Origin: Novosphingobium sp.
GTDB taxonomy: Bacteria; Pseudomonadota; Alphaproteobacteria; Sphingomonadales; Sphingomonadaceae
NCBI GenBank assembly: GCA_024236175.1
Contig: JACKKY010000001.1
Span: 1,364,001 to 1,428,000, forward strand
Reading direction: 5' to 3'
DNA length: 64,000 bases
The position numbers and the translations under genes are program-made. Of this stretch, positions 1 to 8,212 are shown in pieces. The notes below the pieces were generated by a model that had not been told where the DNA came from, ran no database searches, and saw nothing but the letters and a program-made list of their open reading frames with translations. How positions within the stretch are numbered: the first letter of the stretch is position 1; every line of letters starts with the position of its first letter.

Positions 1-239
1 AGTGGGTCAAGGTTTCCAGCCAAATCGTAGACCTTGCGTTGCGGTCCGACACTAGGCATCGCGGCGCGACCCATGATTCTAGCTGGCCTGACCTCACGGG
101 CCATACGTGCGCCAGAGTCTAATTCGCGCGTGTCAAATGCGATGTTATGCAGTGAGGCATTCTCGCTCTCATGGAGTCGACGGACTATGTACGGCGGCAA
201 GAAGCCACTGCGGCGTCCAAATTCACCAATCGTGACCAT
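1..239 (-). CDS. Protealysin-like M4 metallopeptidase, N-terminal fragment
   Basis: The frame runs from an ATG at 239 off the left edge, giving 79 residues. The start is supported by a strong Shine-Dalgarno (AGGGAGA at 250-244, four bases before the ATG). Residues 13-21 read GFLPPYIVR, matching the PPY-type motif of the protealysin propeptide, and residues 70-76 read RKVYDLA, like the RxVYDA stretch where the mature thermolysin-like domain begins. Known: protealysin-like M4 enzymes are small zinc peptidases with this short propeptide and no classical signal peptide, often followed by an emfourin inhibitor gene. The HExxH catalytic part would lie outside the window, so activity cannot be judged. 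The family call rests on the propeptide pattern only. Confidence 0.62.
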   Translation of the reverse strand, partial: MVTIGEFGRRSGFLPPYIVRRLHESENASLHNIAFDTRELDSGARMAREVRPARIMGRAAMPSVGPQRKVYDLAGNLDP

Positions 240-780
240 GGGTTCTCCCTTTTGACTCAGACTCGCTTTATTCCCCTACCGTGCAGCAATGCGGAACTGC
301 ATCTCGAAATTATTCTGCGTCGCAGGACGAAAAGCGAGAGCGTTTGGACTGCTATACAAAATGGGTCAGGAAGGGGAACTCGGCTGATCGTGAATAGGTC
401 ATCGGAAAGTCTGAAAAATCGGGAATTCCTTCGTGAGCCACCATCAAAGCCCCCACCCTTGTGCGAGATCGAATCCCCCCTTGGGAGCCTCCCGAAAGAA
501 AGAATTCTTTCTTGTCACGCTCCCGTCTGCCCTAACCCGACACAGTAGCCGGTTGCTTGGTCGGTATTCGAAACGCGCAAGGTTGCGCTATCTATCAAAG
601 CAACAACGTCCAAAATAGGGCGAAAGTAGCATGAGGTTCAGGCAACGAGCCGAATCCTAGCGGTACAAGTGCTGTCCCCCCGGCAAGGAAGGTCGGGGGC
701 AGAATGCGCGCACAACCTACCCATGACCTGCCCACCGATCACTCTGGGCTGAGATATTTCATATAAGTTATTGAGAATAC
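240..780. other. Intergenic region of atypical composition
   Basis: These 541 bases hold no convincing gene; the short open frames lack ribosome sites and codon bias. The stretch looks clearly less GC-rich than the core genes to the right. It contains the upstream region of the peptidase gene, an 18-base perfect palindrome at 496-513, and an imperfect C/G-rich hairpin at about 672-702 with no T-run. It abuts the 3' end of tRNA-Arg, a common integration target, but no integrase gene or duplicated tRNA end is visible. Confidence 0.5.
496..513. repeat. 18-bp perfect palindrome
   Basis: AAGAAAGAATTCTTTCTT is its own reverse complement over all 18 bases and sits in a noncoding, comparatively AT-rich stretch. 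It could be a regulator-binding site or a cruciform-forming sequence. No T-run or adjacent gene end makes it an obvious terminator. Its role is unknown. Confidence 0.5.
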
Positions 781-857
<77 letters not shown>

Positions 858-931
858 GTGGAGCGCGAGCGGTTAGCAGAGCGCCAAGCCGCTTACCAGA
901 GCAATAATCCGCCGGGAGACGGCGCGCGCCA

Positions 932-2203
932 TCACGCGGGTGCCCGGGACTCCTGCTGCAGCGGAATGCCATCTTCATCGAAATCGGGATAGCGGCCGAG
1001 CGTCGCGAACAGATAGGAGGTCACGACGTAGAGCGGCGTCAGCGCCAGCAGCACGTAGTCGTAGGTCTTCATCACGTCGTAGCCGTAATTCGCGAGGAAC
1101 GGCGCCAGACCGTTGCCGAACAGCAGCAGCCCGTTGATCGTGCCGAACAGGGCGCCGAAATTGCGCGTCCCGAAGTGGCGGGCGGCAAGGTAGGCACAGC
1201 AATCGACTTCGGTGCCGATGGAAAGGCCCATGACGAGGCAGGCGACAGCCGCCCATGCCTGCGATCCGTCCGTATTGAGGAAGATCGTTATCGGAATGAT
1301 CGGGATCAGCACGCAGATCGCCGCGACCATGTTGCCGTTGAACCTGTCCAGCAGGAAGCCACCGAGGAGCCGCCCCGCAATCGAGCCGATGCCGAGCAGT
1401 CCGGCGGTCGCCGCCGCGACCGCGGGAGTCAGGTTCTGGTCGATCAGCACCGGGACGGTATTCGCGGTAAGCGCCGAACAGGCGATGGCGTAGATCGTCG
1501 CCGCGGCGGCGAGCTTGAGATAGCGGACCGACCACACCTGCCCGCGCGCTGACGATGCCGGGCCCTGTGCACCTGCATCCGAATTCTGCAGGCTTTCGGG
1601 TTTCGAGAGTCTCACCGGGCGAAACAGGAAGAAGGTGACCGGGAAGACGATGAGCAGCGCGATCCCAGCCAGGATGACATAGGCTTCGCGCCAGCCCTGC
1701 CATTCGATCAGCGTATTGAGAAGGAACGGATAGATCGCCGCCCCCATCCCGGTTCCCGATAGGGCGACCGCCATCGCCAGGCCGCGGCTCTTGACGAAAT
1801 AGCCGTTGAGGATCGCCAGCCAGACTGCCGGCATCACGGTCATGTTCGCAAGCGCCAGTATGGCCCAGAGTCCCCACCATGTGCCGACCGACCCCGCCGT
1901 CGCAAGCATGGCGAGCGAGGCACAGTAGACCGGCACGCCGACAAGCGCGATTCTCCGGGCGCCCAGCCTGTCGACCGCGGTTCCGGCAACCGGGGAGGCG
2001 ACCAGGGCGATAACCGAAAGGATCAGGAGGCCGGCGGAGATCTCGGCGCGGGCCCAGCCGAATTCCTGTTCGATCGGCCGGATCATCACGCCAAGCGAAT
2101 AGCCGTGCGCCGAGCACAGCACGATCCCGGCAAAGCAGGGGACCATCACGCGCCAATGCGCCCGCCATTCATCGAGCGCACCGGGTTCGCCCGATCCCGC
2201 CAT
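932..2203 (-). CDS. MFS transporter
   Basis: This 423-residue protein has about twelve hydrophobic segments and a major-facilitator motif A between the second and third (DRLGARR, residues 78-84). A second, weaker copy (GRLLGGFLLDRF) opens the C-terminal half, giving the 6+6 layout. The overall pattern resembles oxalate/formate-antiporter-like or monocarboxylate carriers, but no substrate can be read from it. It would act in the inner membrane as a proton- or solute-coupled transporter. It is a single gene with no functional partner nearby. Confidence 0.85.
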   Translation of the reverse strand: MAGSGEPGALDEWRAHWRVMVPCFAGIVLCSAHGYSLGVMIRPIEQEFGWARAEISAGLLILSVIALVASPVAGTAVDRLGARRIALVGVPVYCASLAMLATAGSVGTWWGLWAILALANMTVMPAVWLAILNGYFVKSRGLAMAVALSGTGMGAAIYPFLLNTLIEWQGWREAYVILAGIALLIVFPVTFFLFRPVRLSKPESLQNSDAGAQGPASSARGQVWSVRYLKLAAAATIYAIACSALTANTVPVLIDQNLTPAVAAATAGLLGIGSIAGRLLGGFLLDRFNGNMVAAICVLIPIIPITIFLNTDGSQAWAAVACLVMGLSIGTEVDCCAYLAARHFGTRNFGALFGTINGLLLFGNGLAPFLANYGYDVMKTYDYVLLALTPLYVVTSYLFATLGRYPDFDEDGIPLQQESRAPA

Positions 2204-2332
2204 CTCTCTCTCCCGTTCCGGCCTTAGCGCCGCACGGCTTGTCGCCTGCTTTTCCCCGCTTGCCTAGACAATTTGCGCGCCGCCGTCGGCAATTAGCGAT
2301 TTGGCAAGGGCGGCGGCGCTACCACCGGGGCC

Positions 2333-2761
2333 ATGGATACAGGCGCGAACACCCCCGAACACAGGAGGCCAGGCGGCATGCTGCCGGGGGCGGGCCGTCC
2401 GCAGTTCGGACAGGGCTCGACCAGTGCGATGAGCATGAAATGGTCCGCGCTTCACGACGCCGCAGCCGTGGTCGGCGCGCTGGCGGGCCTGTCGAGCAAT
2501 TCGATGCCGCCCGAGGTGCGCAATTTCCCCGCGGCCATCCGCGACATCGGCGGCTGGCGGCGCGAGGCGGCTGAACAAGGCATCGACGACATTTCGGCCG
2601 TGCTCGAGCCGGGACTCTCGGCGCTGCTGGCGGTGCATGCGCGCGGCGCGAATCCGGCCGCGCCGGCACTCGCGCTGTGGCGCGAATTCCACGCCGCCCG
2701 CGATGCGCTGCTGGCGCTCGTACCACCGGATACGCGCGACAGGCCGCTGCGCCGGGCCTGA
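2333..2761 (+). CDS. Conserved hypothetical protein
   Basis: A 142-residue soluble protein of unknown function. The part that looks like folded protein starts around residue 33 (MSMKWSALHDAA), so translation may begin at 2429 or 2435 rather than 2333; neither site has a strong ribosome site. It has no signal peptide or membrane segment and reads as mostly helical. Its stop lies just before the LexA-controlled mmcB, but the operator between them argues for separate transcription. Confidence 0.6.
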   Translation: MDTGANTPEHRRPGGMLPGAGRPQFGQGSTSAMSMKWSALHDAAAVVGALAGLSSNSMPPEVRNFPAAIRDIGGWRREAAEQGIDDISAVLEPGLSALLAVHARGANPAAPALALWREFHAARDALLALVPPDTRDRPLRRA

Positions 2762-2789
2762 TCGGCCGCATTCTTCGAGACGCTTGCAA

Positions 2790-2804
2790 GTTCCTGCTAT
2801 GTTC
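2790..2804 (+). promoter_or_regulatory. LexA box of mmcB
   Basis: GTTC-N7-GTTC is present exactly (GTTCCTGCTATGTTC), which is the LexA operator consensus of alphaproteobacteria. It ends 12 bases before the mmcB start codon. A possible -10 element (GCTATG) lies inside it, so bound LexA would block the promoter. It predicts SOS induction of mmcB. The match is exact; function is inferred. Confidence 0.75.
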
Positions 2805-2816
2805 CTACAAGGGGGC

Positions 2817-3314
2817 ATGGCCGAAAGCGATTCCCCCATCCTGGCAAGCGAGGCAGGGCTCACCGCCGAAGCACTGGTGCGCGGCATCGGGCGCCTGTTC
2901 GCCCGGAACGACATCTGGTGCCTGCCGGAAATGCCGCTGCGCTGCGGCCGCCGTGCGGACATGATGGGGATCGACGCCAAGGGGCGCATCGTCATCGTCG
3001 AGATCAAGGTGAGCCGGACCGACCTTCTGGGCGACGCCAAATGGCCCGATTATCTGGACTACTGCGACCGCTTCTACTGGGGTTTGCCCCCCGGCCTGGA
3101 CCGGCAGTGCCTGGAGACGGAAGCGTTCCTCCCCGACCGGTGCGGCCTGATCCTGGCCGACGGCTACGATGCGGAGATCATGCGGCCCGCCCCCCTGCTC
3201 CAGCTCGCCGCCGCTCGCCGCAAGGTGGAGACCGAGCGCCTCGCGCGCACCTCGTTGCGGCGGCTGGTGACCGGCGGCGATCCCAAGACCCTGCCGTGGG
3301 GCCCACAAGACTAG
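2817..3314 (+). CDS. mmcB: MmcB family DNA repair protein
   Basis: A 165-residue protein of the MmcB family, with a PD-(D/E)xK nuclease-like core: GRRADMMGID at about residues 44-53 followed by IVIVEIKVS, the D...ExK arrangement. MmcB is part of the SOS response in Caulobacter, and the exact LexA box just upstream agrees with that. I chose the ATG at 2817 because AAGGGGG precedes it and because the alternative ATG at 2799 lies inside the operator. The gap of that run to the ATG is short, so the transcript may be nearly leaderless. The PPOX gene follows nine bases later. Confidence 0.85.
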   Translation: MAESDSPILASEAGLTAEALVRGIGRLFARNDIWCLPEMPLRCGRRADMMGIDAKGRIVIVEIKVSRTDLLGDAKWPDYLDYCDRFYWGLPPGLDRQCLETEAFLPDRCGLILADGYDAEIMRPAPLLQLAAARRKVETERLARTSLRRLVTGGDPKTLPWGPQD

Positions 3315-3323
3315 GAGAAGCAG

Positions 3324-3794
3324 ATGCCGTCGCGCCGCGACCTGATCCAGATGACGCCGGAGGAAGTCCGCGCCTACCTCGAAGAGCAGACCCGTATCAT
3401 CGTCGTCACCAACGGGCCGGACGGCATGCCGCATCCGATGCCGATGAACTACGGTGTCGACGATGAGGGCCGGATTCTCATGACCACCTTCCGCAAGAGC
3501 CAGAAGGTGCGGAACATCGAGCGCGACCCGCGGGCCACCCTGCTTGTCGAAAGCGGCGAAGGCTATTCCGACCTCAAATCGGTCATCGCCTACGCCGACG
3601 TGGAGATCATCGACGAGCCGGAAGAGGTCGCCAGGGCCATGAGCGGCATTCGCGCCGGCCAGGAGATGACGGGAAGCCTGAGCGAATCGATGAGCGAGCA
3701 GGTCCGCGCCTCGATCGCCAAGCGCGTGGCGCTGCGCTTCACGCCGTTCCGCTATGTCAGCTGGGACCACACCAAGCTGGGGAAATACTACTAG
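3324..3794 (+). CDS. Pyridoxamine 5'-phosphate oxidase-fold flavin-binding protein
   Basis: A 156-residue protein with the split-barrel pattern of the PPOX/F420-dependent superfamily: TRIIVVTNGPDGMPHPMPM at about residues 23-41, then a strand-rich core with SQKVRNIERDPRATLLVE. Such proteins bind FMN or F420 and reduce or oxidise small molecules; the substrate cannot be inferred. Nine bases separate it from mmcB, so it may be co-transcribed and co-induced by DNA damage. Confidence 0.8.
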   Translation: MPSRRDLIQMTPEEVRAYLEEQTRIIVVTNGPDGMPHPMPMNYGVDDEGRILMTTFRKSQKVRNIERDPRATLLVESGEGYSDLKSVIAYADVEIIDEPEEVARAMSGIRAGQEMTGSLSESMSEQVRASIAKRVALRFTPFRYVSWDHTKLGKYY

Positions 3795-3803
3795 GCCGGG
3801 CTT

Positions 3804-3974
3804 TCAGCGCTGCGCCCTGCGCTCCTCCAGCCGGAGCAGGACAGCGCTTTTCTCGCGGGCGGTGAGCATCGGCCAGTCGGCGATTTCCGACAGGGTGCGC
3901 AGGCAGCCCTCGCACCAGCCGGTCGCCCGGTCGATCCGGCACACGCTGATACAGGGGGATGGCGGTTGACGCAT
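3804..3974 (-). CDS. DUF1289 domain-containing protein
   Basis: A 56-residue protein showing the family pattern SPC-x3-C-x-ID ... WCEGCLRT-x-EI-x2-W, with four cysteines that could bind metal. A longer version from 4052 adds 26 residues with no conserved look, so the ATG at 3974 is preferred. It is convergent with the PPOX gene. The family is small, widespread in Proteobacteria and of unknown function. Confidence 0.8.
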   Translation of the reverse strand: MRQPPSPCISVCRIDRATGWCEGCLRTLSEIADWPMLTAREKSAVLLRLEERRAQR

Positions 3975-4281
3975 CCGCCCCGCCAAAGCACCGCCGGGCC
4001 GATCGTGCAAGATGTTAGCGGCTCCGCGCAATTTTCTTGCTTTTTGCTGCAATGCACACTAGGGGGCCTGACAGCAATCGGCGCGCGGGCTCTTCCCCAG
4101 GGGCGAATCCCGCCGCAGTCCCGGCAGCGTGAGGTTATGCGTTTTCCCGCAAGACCTGCCCGGACGTACGGTCGCCGAATTCGCCTGAAGCTTCCTTATT
4201 CACGCAGGGTCGCATCGAACGACACCTTGCTTCGCGCTGCGCCGTGACGGCGCGCGCCGCTTTGATATTTGAAAGATTACC
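3975..4281. other. Intergenic region with probable long leader of the helicase gene
   Basis: This 307-base gap has no supported gene. A run with the look of a promoter (TTGCTT near 4037, CACACTAG near 4056) would give the downstream DEAD-box gene a 5' leader of about 200 bases. A perfect inverted repeat GCGCCG-TGA-CGGCGC (4239-4253) sits 28 bases before the helicase ATG. The immediate upstream sequence (GAAAGATTACC) is only a weak ribosome site. A long structured leader would fit the cold- or self-regulation known for DEAD-box genes, but this is inference. Confidence 0.4.
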
Positions 4282-5613
4282 ATGTCCTATTTTTCCGACC
4301 TTGGCCTTGCCGAGCCCATCCTTCGCGCGCTTGGCGGCAAGGGCTATTCCGATCCCACGCCGATCCAGAAGCAGGCGATCCCCGCCCTGCTCGAGGGCCG
4401 CGACCTGCTCGGCATCGCGCAGACCGGCACCGGCAAGACGGCGGCCTTTTCGCTGCCTTCGCTGCATCGCCTCGCCGCCGATCCCAAGCCCCGCAAGCCG
4501 GCGTCCTGCCGCATGCTGGTGCTTTCGCCCACCCGCGAACTCGCGGCGCAGATCGCCGAGAACATGCGCGGCTATGCGAAATATCTGAACCTTTCGATCC
4601 AGTGCGTCTTCGGCGGCGTTCCCGTGGGCAAGAACGCGCGCGCGCTCGTCCCGGGCTGCGACGTGCTGGTGGCGACCCCGGGCCGCCTGCTCGACCTGAT
4701 CGAGCAGCGCGCCCTGACGCTGCGCAATGTCGAGATCTTCGTGCTCGACGAGGCCGACCAGATGATGGATCTGGGCTTCATCGTGCCGCTCAAGCGCATC
4801 GCCAAGCTGCTGCCCGACAAGCGCCAGAGCCTGTTCTTCTCCGCCACCATGCCCAAGGCGATCGCGGAACTCGGCCGGCAGTTCATCCATGATCCGGTGC
4901 GCGTCGAAGTGGCTCCGCAGGCAACGACCGCCGAGCGCGTCGAACAGTATGCCACCTTCGTGAACCAGCCGGAGAAGCAGGCACTGCTGACGCTGACGCT
5001 GCGCGCCGGCCTTGCCGACGGTTCGCTGGAACGCGCGCTGGTGTTCACCCGCACCAAGCACGGCGCCGACCGCGTCGTGCGCCATCTCGCCTCTGCCGGC
5101 GTCGCCGCCGCGGCGATCCACGGCAACAAGAGCCAGGCCCAGCGCACCGCCGCGCTGCGCGCCTTCCGCGAAGGGTCGACCCCGGTGCTGGTCGCCACCG
5201 ACATCGCCGCGCGGGGCATCGACGTCTCGGGCGTCAGCCATGTGTTCAACTTCGAGCTGCCGAACGTGCCGGAGCAATATGTCCACCGCATCGGGCGCAC
5301 CGCCCGCGCGGGAGCGGACGGCATCGCCGTGAGCTTCGTCGCGCCCGACGAGAAGCCCTACCTGCGCGATATCGAACGGCTGACCGGCGTGCGGCTTGCC
5401 GCCCTGCCGTTGCCCGAGGACTTCACGGCCCAGGCCTCGCGCTTGCCGAAAGCCTCGCGCAAGCCTGCCCGGCCGCAGCAGAACGCCAACCGCGACAGGC
5501 CCGCGGCCCAGAAGCCGGAACGGTCCGGGGAAGCCCGGCCCAAGCGGCGGTTCCGTCCGCGCCGCAAGCAGGGCGTCGGCTCCCATCGCGGCAAGGTGCG
5601 CCAGGCAGTCTAG
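4282..5613 (+). CDS. rhlE: DEAD-box ATP-dependent RNA helicase (RhlE-like)
   Basis: A 443-residue RNA helicase with all core motifs in order: Q motif GYSDPTPIQ (21-29), Walker A AQTGTGKT (46-53), PTREL (83-87), DEAD (156-159), SAT (187-189), then the second RecA domain with ARGIDVSGV and HRIGRTARAG. The last ~60 residues are basic and Arg/Lys/Pro-rich, typical of RhlE tails that contact ribosomal RNA. Family members unwind RNA duplexes during ribosome assembly and cold adaptation. The start follows the conserved N-terminal pattern MSYFSDLGL. Confidence 0.93.
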   Translation: MSYFSDLGLAEPILRALGGKGYSDPTPIQKQAIPALLEGRDLLGIAQTGTGKTAAFSLPSLHRLAADPKPRKPASCRMLVLSPTRELAAQIAENMRGYAKYLNLSIQCVFGGVPVGKNARALVPGCDVLVATPGRLLDLIEQRALTLRNVEIFVLDEADQMMDLGFIVPLKRIAKLLPDKRQSLFFSATMPKAIAELGRQFIHDPVRVEVAPQATTAERVEQYATFVNQPEKQALLTLTLRAGLADGSLERALVFTRTKHGADRVVRHLASAGVAAAAIHGNKSQAQRTAALRAFREGSTPVLVATDIAARGIDVSGVSHVFNFELPNVPEQYVHRIGRTARAGADGIAVSFVAPDEKPYLRDIERLTGVRLAALPLPEDFTAQASRLPKASRKPARPQQNANRDRPAAQKPERSGEARPKRRFRPRRKQGVGSHRGKVRQAV

Positions 5614-5645
5614 CGCGCGCACGCCCCGCCGGGCATAAGCCGGCC

Positions 5646-6380
5646 ATGGCTGACGCATTCGGACCCGGCATCGTGGCGGCATGGGTCGCCGCCATCGCCA
5701 TGACGGCGATCGTCGGCCTGCGCTACCTTGCCGTCAGCGGCCTGTTCGCCTGGCTGACAGGCGCGGTCCGCCCGGGCAGCTACGCCCGGCTGCGCCCGCA
5801 AATCGGGCGCGAAATCCGCTGGTCGCTGCTTTCCGCGGCAATCTACGGCGTGCCGGCGGGGATCGTCGCCTGGGGCTGGCAGCAGCACGGCTGGACCAGG
5901 ATCTATACCGACGCACAGGCGTGGCCTCTCTGGTGGCTGCCGGTATCGCTGTTCGTCTACCTGTTCATCCACGACACGTGGTTCTACTGGACGCATCGCT
6001 GGATGCATCGCCCGCGCCTGTTCCGCCTTGCCCATGCCGTGCATCACGACAGCCGTCCGCCGACCGCCTGGGCTGCGATGAGCTTCCATCCGATCGAGGC
6101 GGTGACGGGGGCTGTCGTCATTCCGTCACTGGTGTTCCTTATTCCCGTTCACATCGCTGTGCTCGGCCTCGTGCTCGTCGTCATGACGGTCATGGGCACC
6201 ACGAATCACATGGGCTGGGAAATGTTTCCGCGCGGCCTGGTCCATTCCCGTTTGGGCAATTGGCTGATAACCGCCAGCCACCACCATCTCCATCATGAGC
6301 ACTATCAATGCAATTTCGGGCTCTACTTCCGCTTCTGGGACCTTCTGTGCGGCACAGATCGCGGCCTTTCCACGCCCTGA
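5646..6380 (+). CDS. Sterol desaturase / fatty acid hydroxylase superfamily protein
   Basis: A 244-residue membrane protein with the superfamily's di-iron histidine clusters: HDTWFYWTH (109-117), HAVHH (130-134), H148, and HHHLHH (212-217). At least four hydrophobic segments surround them. Such enzymes use O2 to hydroxylate or desaturate lipids, sterols or carotenoids. The substrate is not evident; carotenoid or hopanoid modification are possibilities. Its 3' end overlaps the start of the next gene. Confidence 0.85.
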   Translation: MADAFGPGIVAAWVAAIAMTAIVGLRYLAVSGLFAWLTGAVRPGSYARLRPQIGREIRWSLLSAAIYGVPAGIVAWGWQQHGWTRIYTDAQAWPLWWLPVSLFVYLFIHDTWFYWTHRWMHRPRLFRLAHAVHHDSRPPTAWAAMSFHPIEAVTGAVVIPSLVFLIPVHIAVLGLVLVVMTVMGTTNHMGWEMFPRGLVHSRLGNWLITASHHHLHHEHYQCNFGLYFRFWDLLCGTDRGLSTP

Positions 6381-6796
6381 CGCTGGCGCTTGCCGTACCG
6401 ATGCTGCTTGGATCGGCGCCGCCCCAGGGCGAAGTCAGCGCCACGGTGACCGGCCTGCGCTCCGCCAAGGGCCAGGTGCTTGCCTGCCTTACCGCCCGGC
6501 CCAAGGCCTTTCCCAAATGCGAAAGCGATCCCGAAGCCAGAGCACTGTCGGTACCGGCCGGGCAAAGCGTGGAACTGAGTTTCGGGACAGTGCCCAGCGG
6601 GCGCTATGCGATCGCGCTGATCCACGACGAGAACGCCAACGGCAAGCTCGACAAACGGCTGATGATTCCGCGCGAGGGCTTCGGCTTTTCGCAGAATGCG
6701 CCGGTCGGGCTCGGGCCGCCGAGCTTCGCCAATGCCGCCTTCGCAGTCGGCGCTAGCGGCGAACACCAGTCTATCCGCATGCGGTATCTCTTCTGA
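6347..6796 (+). CDS. DUF2141 domain-containing secreted protein
   Basis: I take a GTG at 6347 as the start because GGGA lies at suitable spacing and the N-terminus then forms a signal peptide (RHRSRPF followed by ALTLALAVPMLLGSA). An ATG at 6308 is also possible and would lengthen the overlap with the preceding gene. The mature part (VTGLRSAKGQVLACL, YAIALIHDENANGKLD, PREGFGFSQNA) matches DUF2141, a periplasmic or extracellular beta-sandwich family of unknown role. The overlap suggests co-expression with the desaturase-like gene. Confidence 0.8.
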   Translation: MRHRSRPFHALTLALAVPMLLGSAPPQGEVSATVTGLRSAKGQVLACLTARPKAFPKCESDPEARALSVPAGQSVELSFGTVPSGRYAIALIHDENANGKLDKRLMIPREGFGFSQNAPVGLGPPSFANAAFAVGASGEHQSIRMRYLF

Positions 6797-6835
6797 CACT
6801 TGCGGCGGGAGCGCCTGCGCCCTAACCGCAATCGC

Positions 6836-8107
6836 GTGGCCGATGCACCGACAGAACAGGACCAGCAGGCATCGCGCCTGAGCCAGGAGCAGGCGGGCGC
6901 GCTCGTCCCCTTCCGCTACCCGGCATTCCGCGCCATCTGGATCGCCAACCTGTTTTCGAACCTGGGCTCGACGATCCAGGCAGTCGGCGCCGCGTGGCTG
7001 ATGACCGAGCTGACGAATTCGCACCAGCTGATCGCCTTGGTGCAGGCTTCGGCGACGGTTCCGATCATGCTGTTCGGCATGTTCGCGGGCGCCATCGCCG
7101 ACAATTTCGACCGGCGCCGGGTGATGCTGGCCGCGCAGCTGGGCATGCTGGCGACTTCGGCGGTGCTTGCCGTCCTCACCTGGCTCGGCATGATCACGCC
7201 CTATCTCCTGCTGGGCTTCACGCTGACGGTGGGTGTCGGCACCGCGCTCAATTCCCCGGCCTGGCAAGCCTCGGTGCGCCAGCAGGTGGGCATGGCGGCG
7301 CTGCCGCAGGCGATCGCCCTCAACACGATCTCGTTCAACCTGGCACGCAGCGTCGGCCCGGCCCTGGGCGGACTGCTCATCTCGATCTGGAACGTCGCCC
7401 TGGCCTTCGCGATCAACGCGGCCAGCTATATCTCGATGATCGTCGTGCTTCTGCGCTGGCGCCCCGAAGCAAGAGTGGTGGAACGCAAGCCGATGCTCCC
7501 GGCAATCGGCGTGGGCGTGCGGTTCTGCGCGTCTTCCTCGCCGATCCGCCGGGTGTTGCTGCGCGGGCTGGTGCTCGGGTTCGGCGTCGCCGGATATCAG
7601 GCGCTGGTCCCTGCGGTGGTCCGCGACCAGCTGCACGGGAACGAGATCGATTTCGGGCTGATGCTGGGGCTGTTCGGCATCGGCTCGATCATCGCCGCCC
7701 TGTTCATCAGCCAGGCCAGGCGGCGCTGGGGCGTGGAATCGGTGCTGACCTGGGGCACGCTGGGCTTCGTGGCGGCGCAATCGCTGCTCGCCGCCTCCCA
7801 CACGGTGCTGCAAGCCCTGCCGGCGACGTTCATTGCCGGCGCGGCCTGGGTTTCGGCGCTGACCAGCATCAACGTCGCCATGCAGATGCGCTCTCCCGAC
7901 AATATCCTCGGCCGCTGCCTGTCGATCTACCAGGCCGTCACATTCGGCGGCATGGCGGTGGGATCGTGGGCCTGGGGGGCGATCGCGGATCTGTGGGACC
8001 TGCCTTTCGCCCTGCATGCCGCGGCCGGATTCTTGCTGGTGACGCTGGTCCTGACCCGGATGTTCGCGCCGATGCCCAAACCCGGCGAAGGCAGGGTCGA
8101 TGAATAG
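6836..8107 (+). CDS. MFS transporter, EntS/MFS_3-like
   Basis: A 423-residue twelve-segment transporter with motif A-like IADNFDRRRVMLAAQ after the second helix. The internal pattern (NTISFNLARSVGPALGGLL, AWQASVRQQV) is typical of the MFS_3 group that includes the enterobactin exporter EntS. Related proteins export siderophores or drugs; no siderophore genes are near. There is no ATG in the N-terminal part, so a GTG at 6836 or the TTG at 6800 is used. Confidence 0.82.
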   Translation: MADAPTEQDQQASRLSQEQAGALVPFRYPAFRAIWIANLFSNLGSTIQAVGAAWLMTELTNSHQLIALVQASATVPIMLFGMFAGAIADNFDRRRVMLAAQLGMLATSAVLAVLTWLGMITPYLLLGFTLTVGVGTALNSPAWQASVRQQVGMAALPQAIALNTISFNLARSVGPALGGLLISIWNVALAFAINAASYISMIVVLLRWRPEARVVERKPMLPAIGVGVRFCASSSPIRRVLLRGLVLGFGVAGYQALVPAVVRDQLHGNEIDFGLMLGLFGIGSIIAALFISQARRRWGVESVLTWGTLGFVAAQSLLAASHTVLQALPATFIAGAAWVSALTSINVAMQMRSPDNILGRCLSIYQAVTFGGMAVGSWAWGAIADLWDLPFALHAAAGFLLVTLVLTRMFAPMPKPGEGRVDE

Positions 8108-8212
8108 GGATCCGCGCAGATGCGGCGCCGGATTGCCGCGAACGGCGCGACTTAACGGTTAATTCACCATGTTGCGCCAGAAGGTTCCCCGTAATGCAAG
8201 TGGGGACACCGC

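Noticed and set aside
458..490. GATCGAATCCCCCC as the T-arm of a second tRNA
   Set aside because: No matching acceptor, D or anticodon arms could be folded on either strand.
672..702. C/G-rich hairpin as a Rho-independent terminator of tRNA-Arg
   Set aside because: The stem is imperfect and no T-run follows; it lies 80 bases past the tRNA end.
8152..8170. TTAACGGTTAA as a CtrA site
   Set aside because: CtrA needs TTAA-N7-TTAA; the spacing here is three bases.
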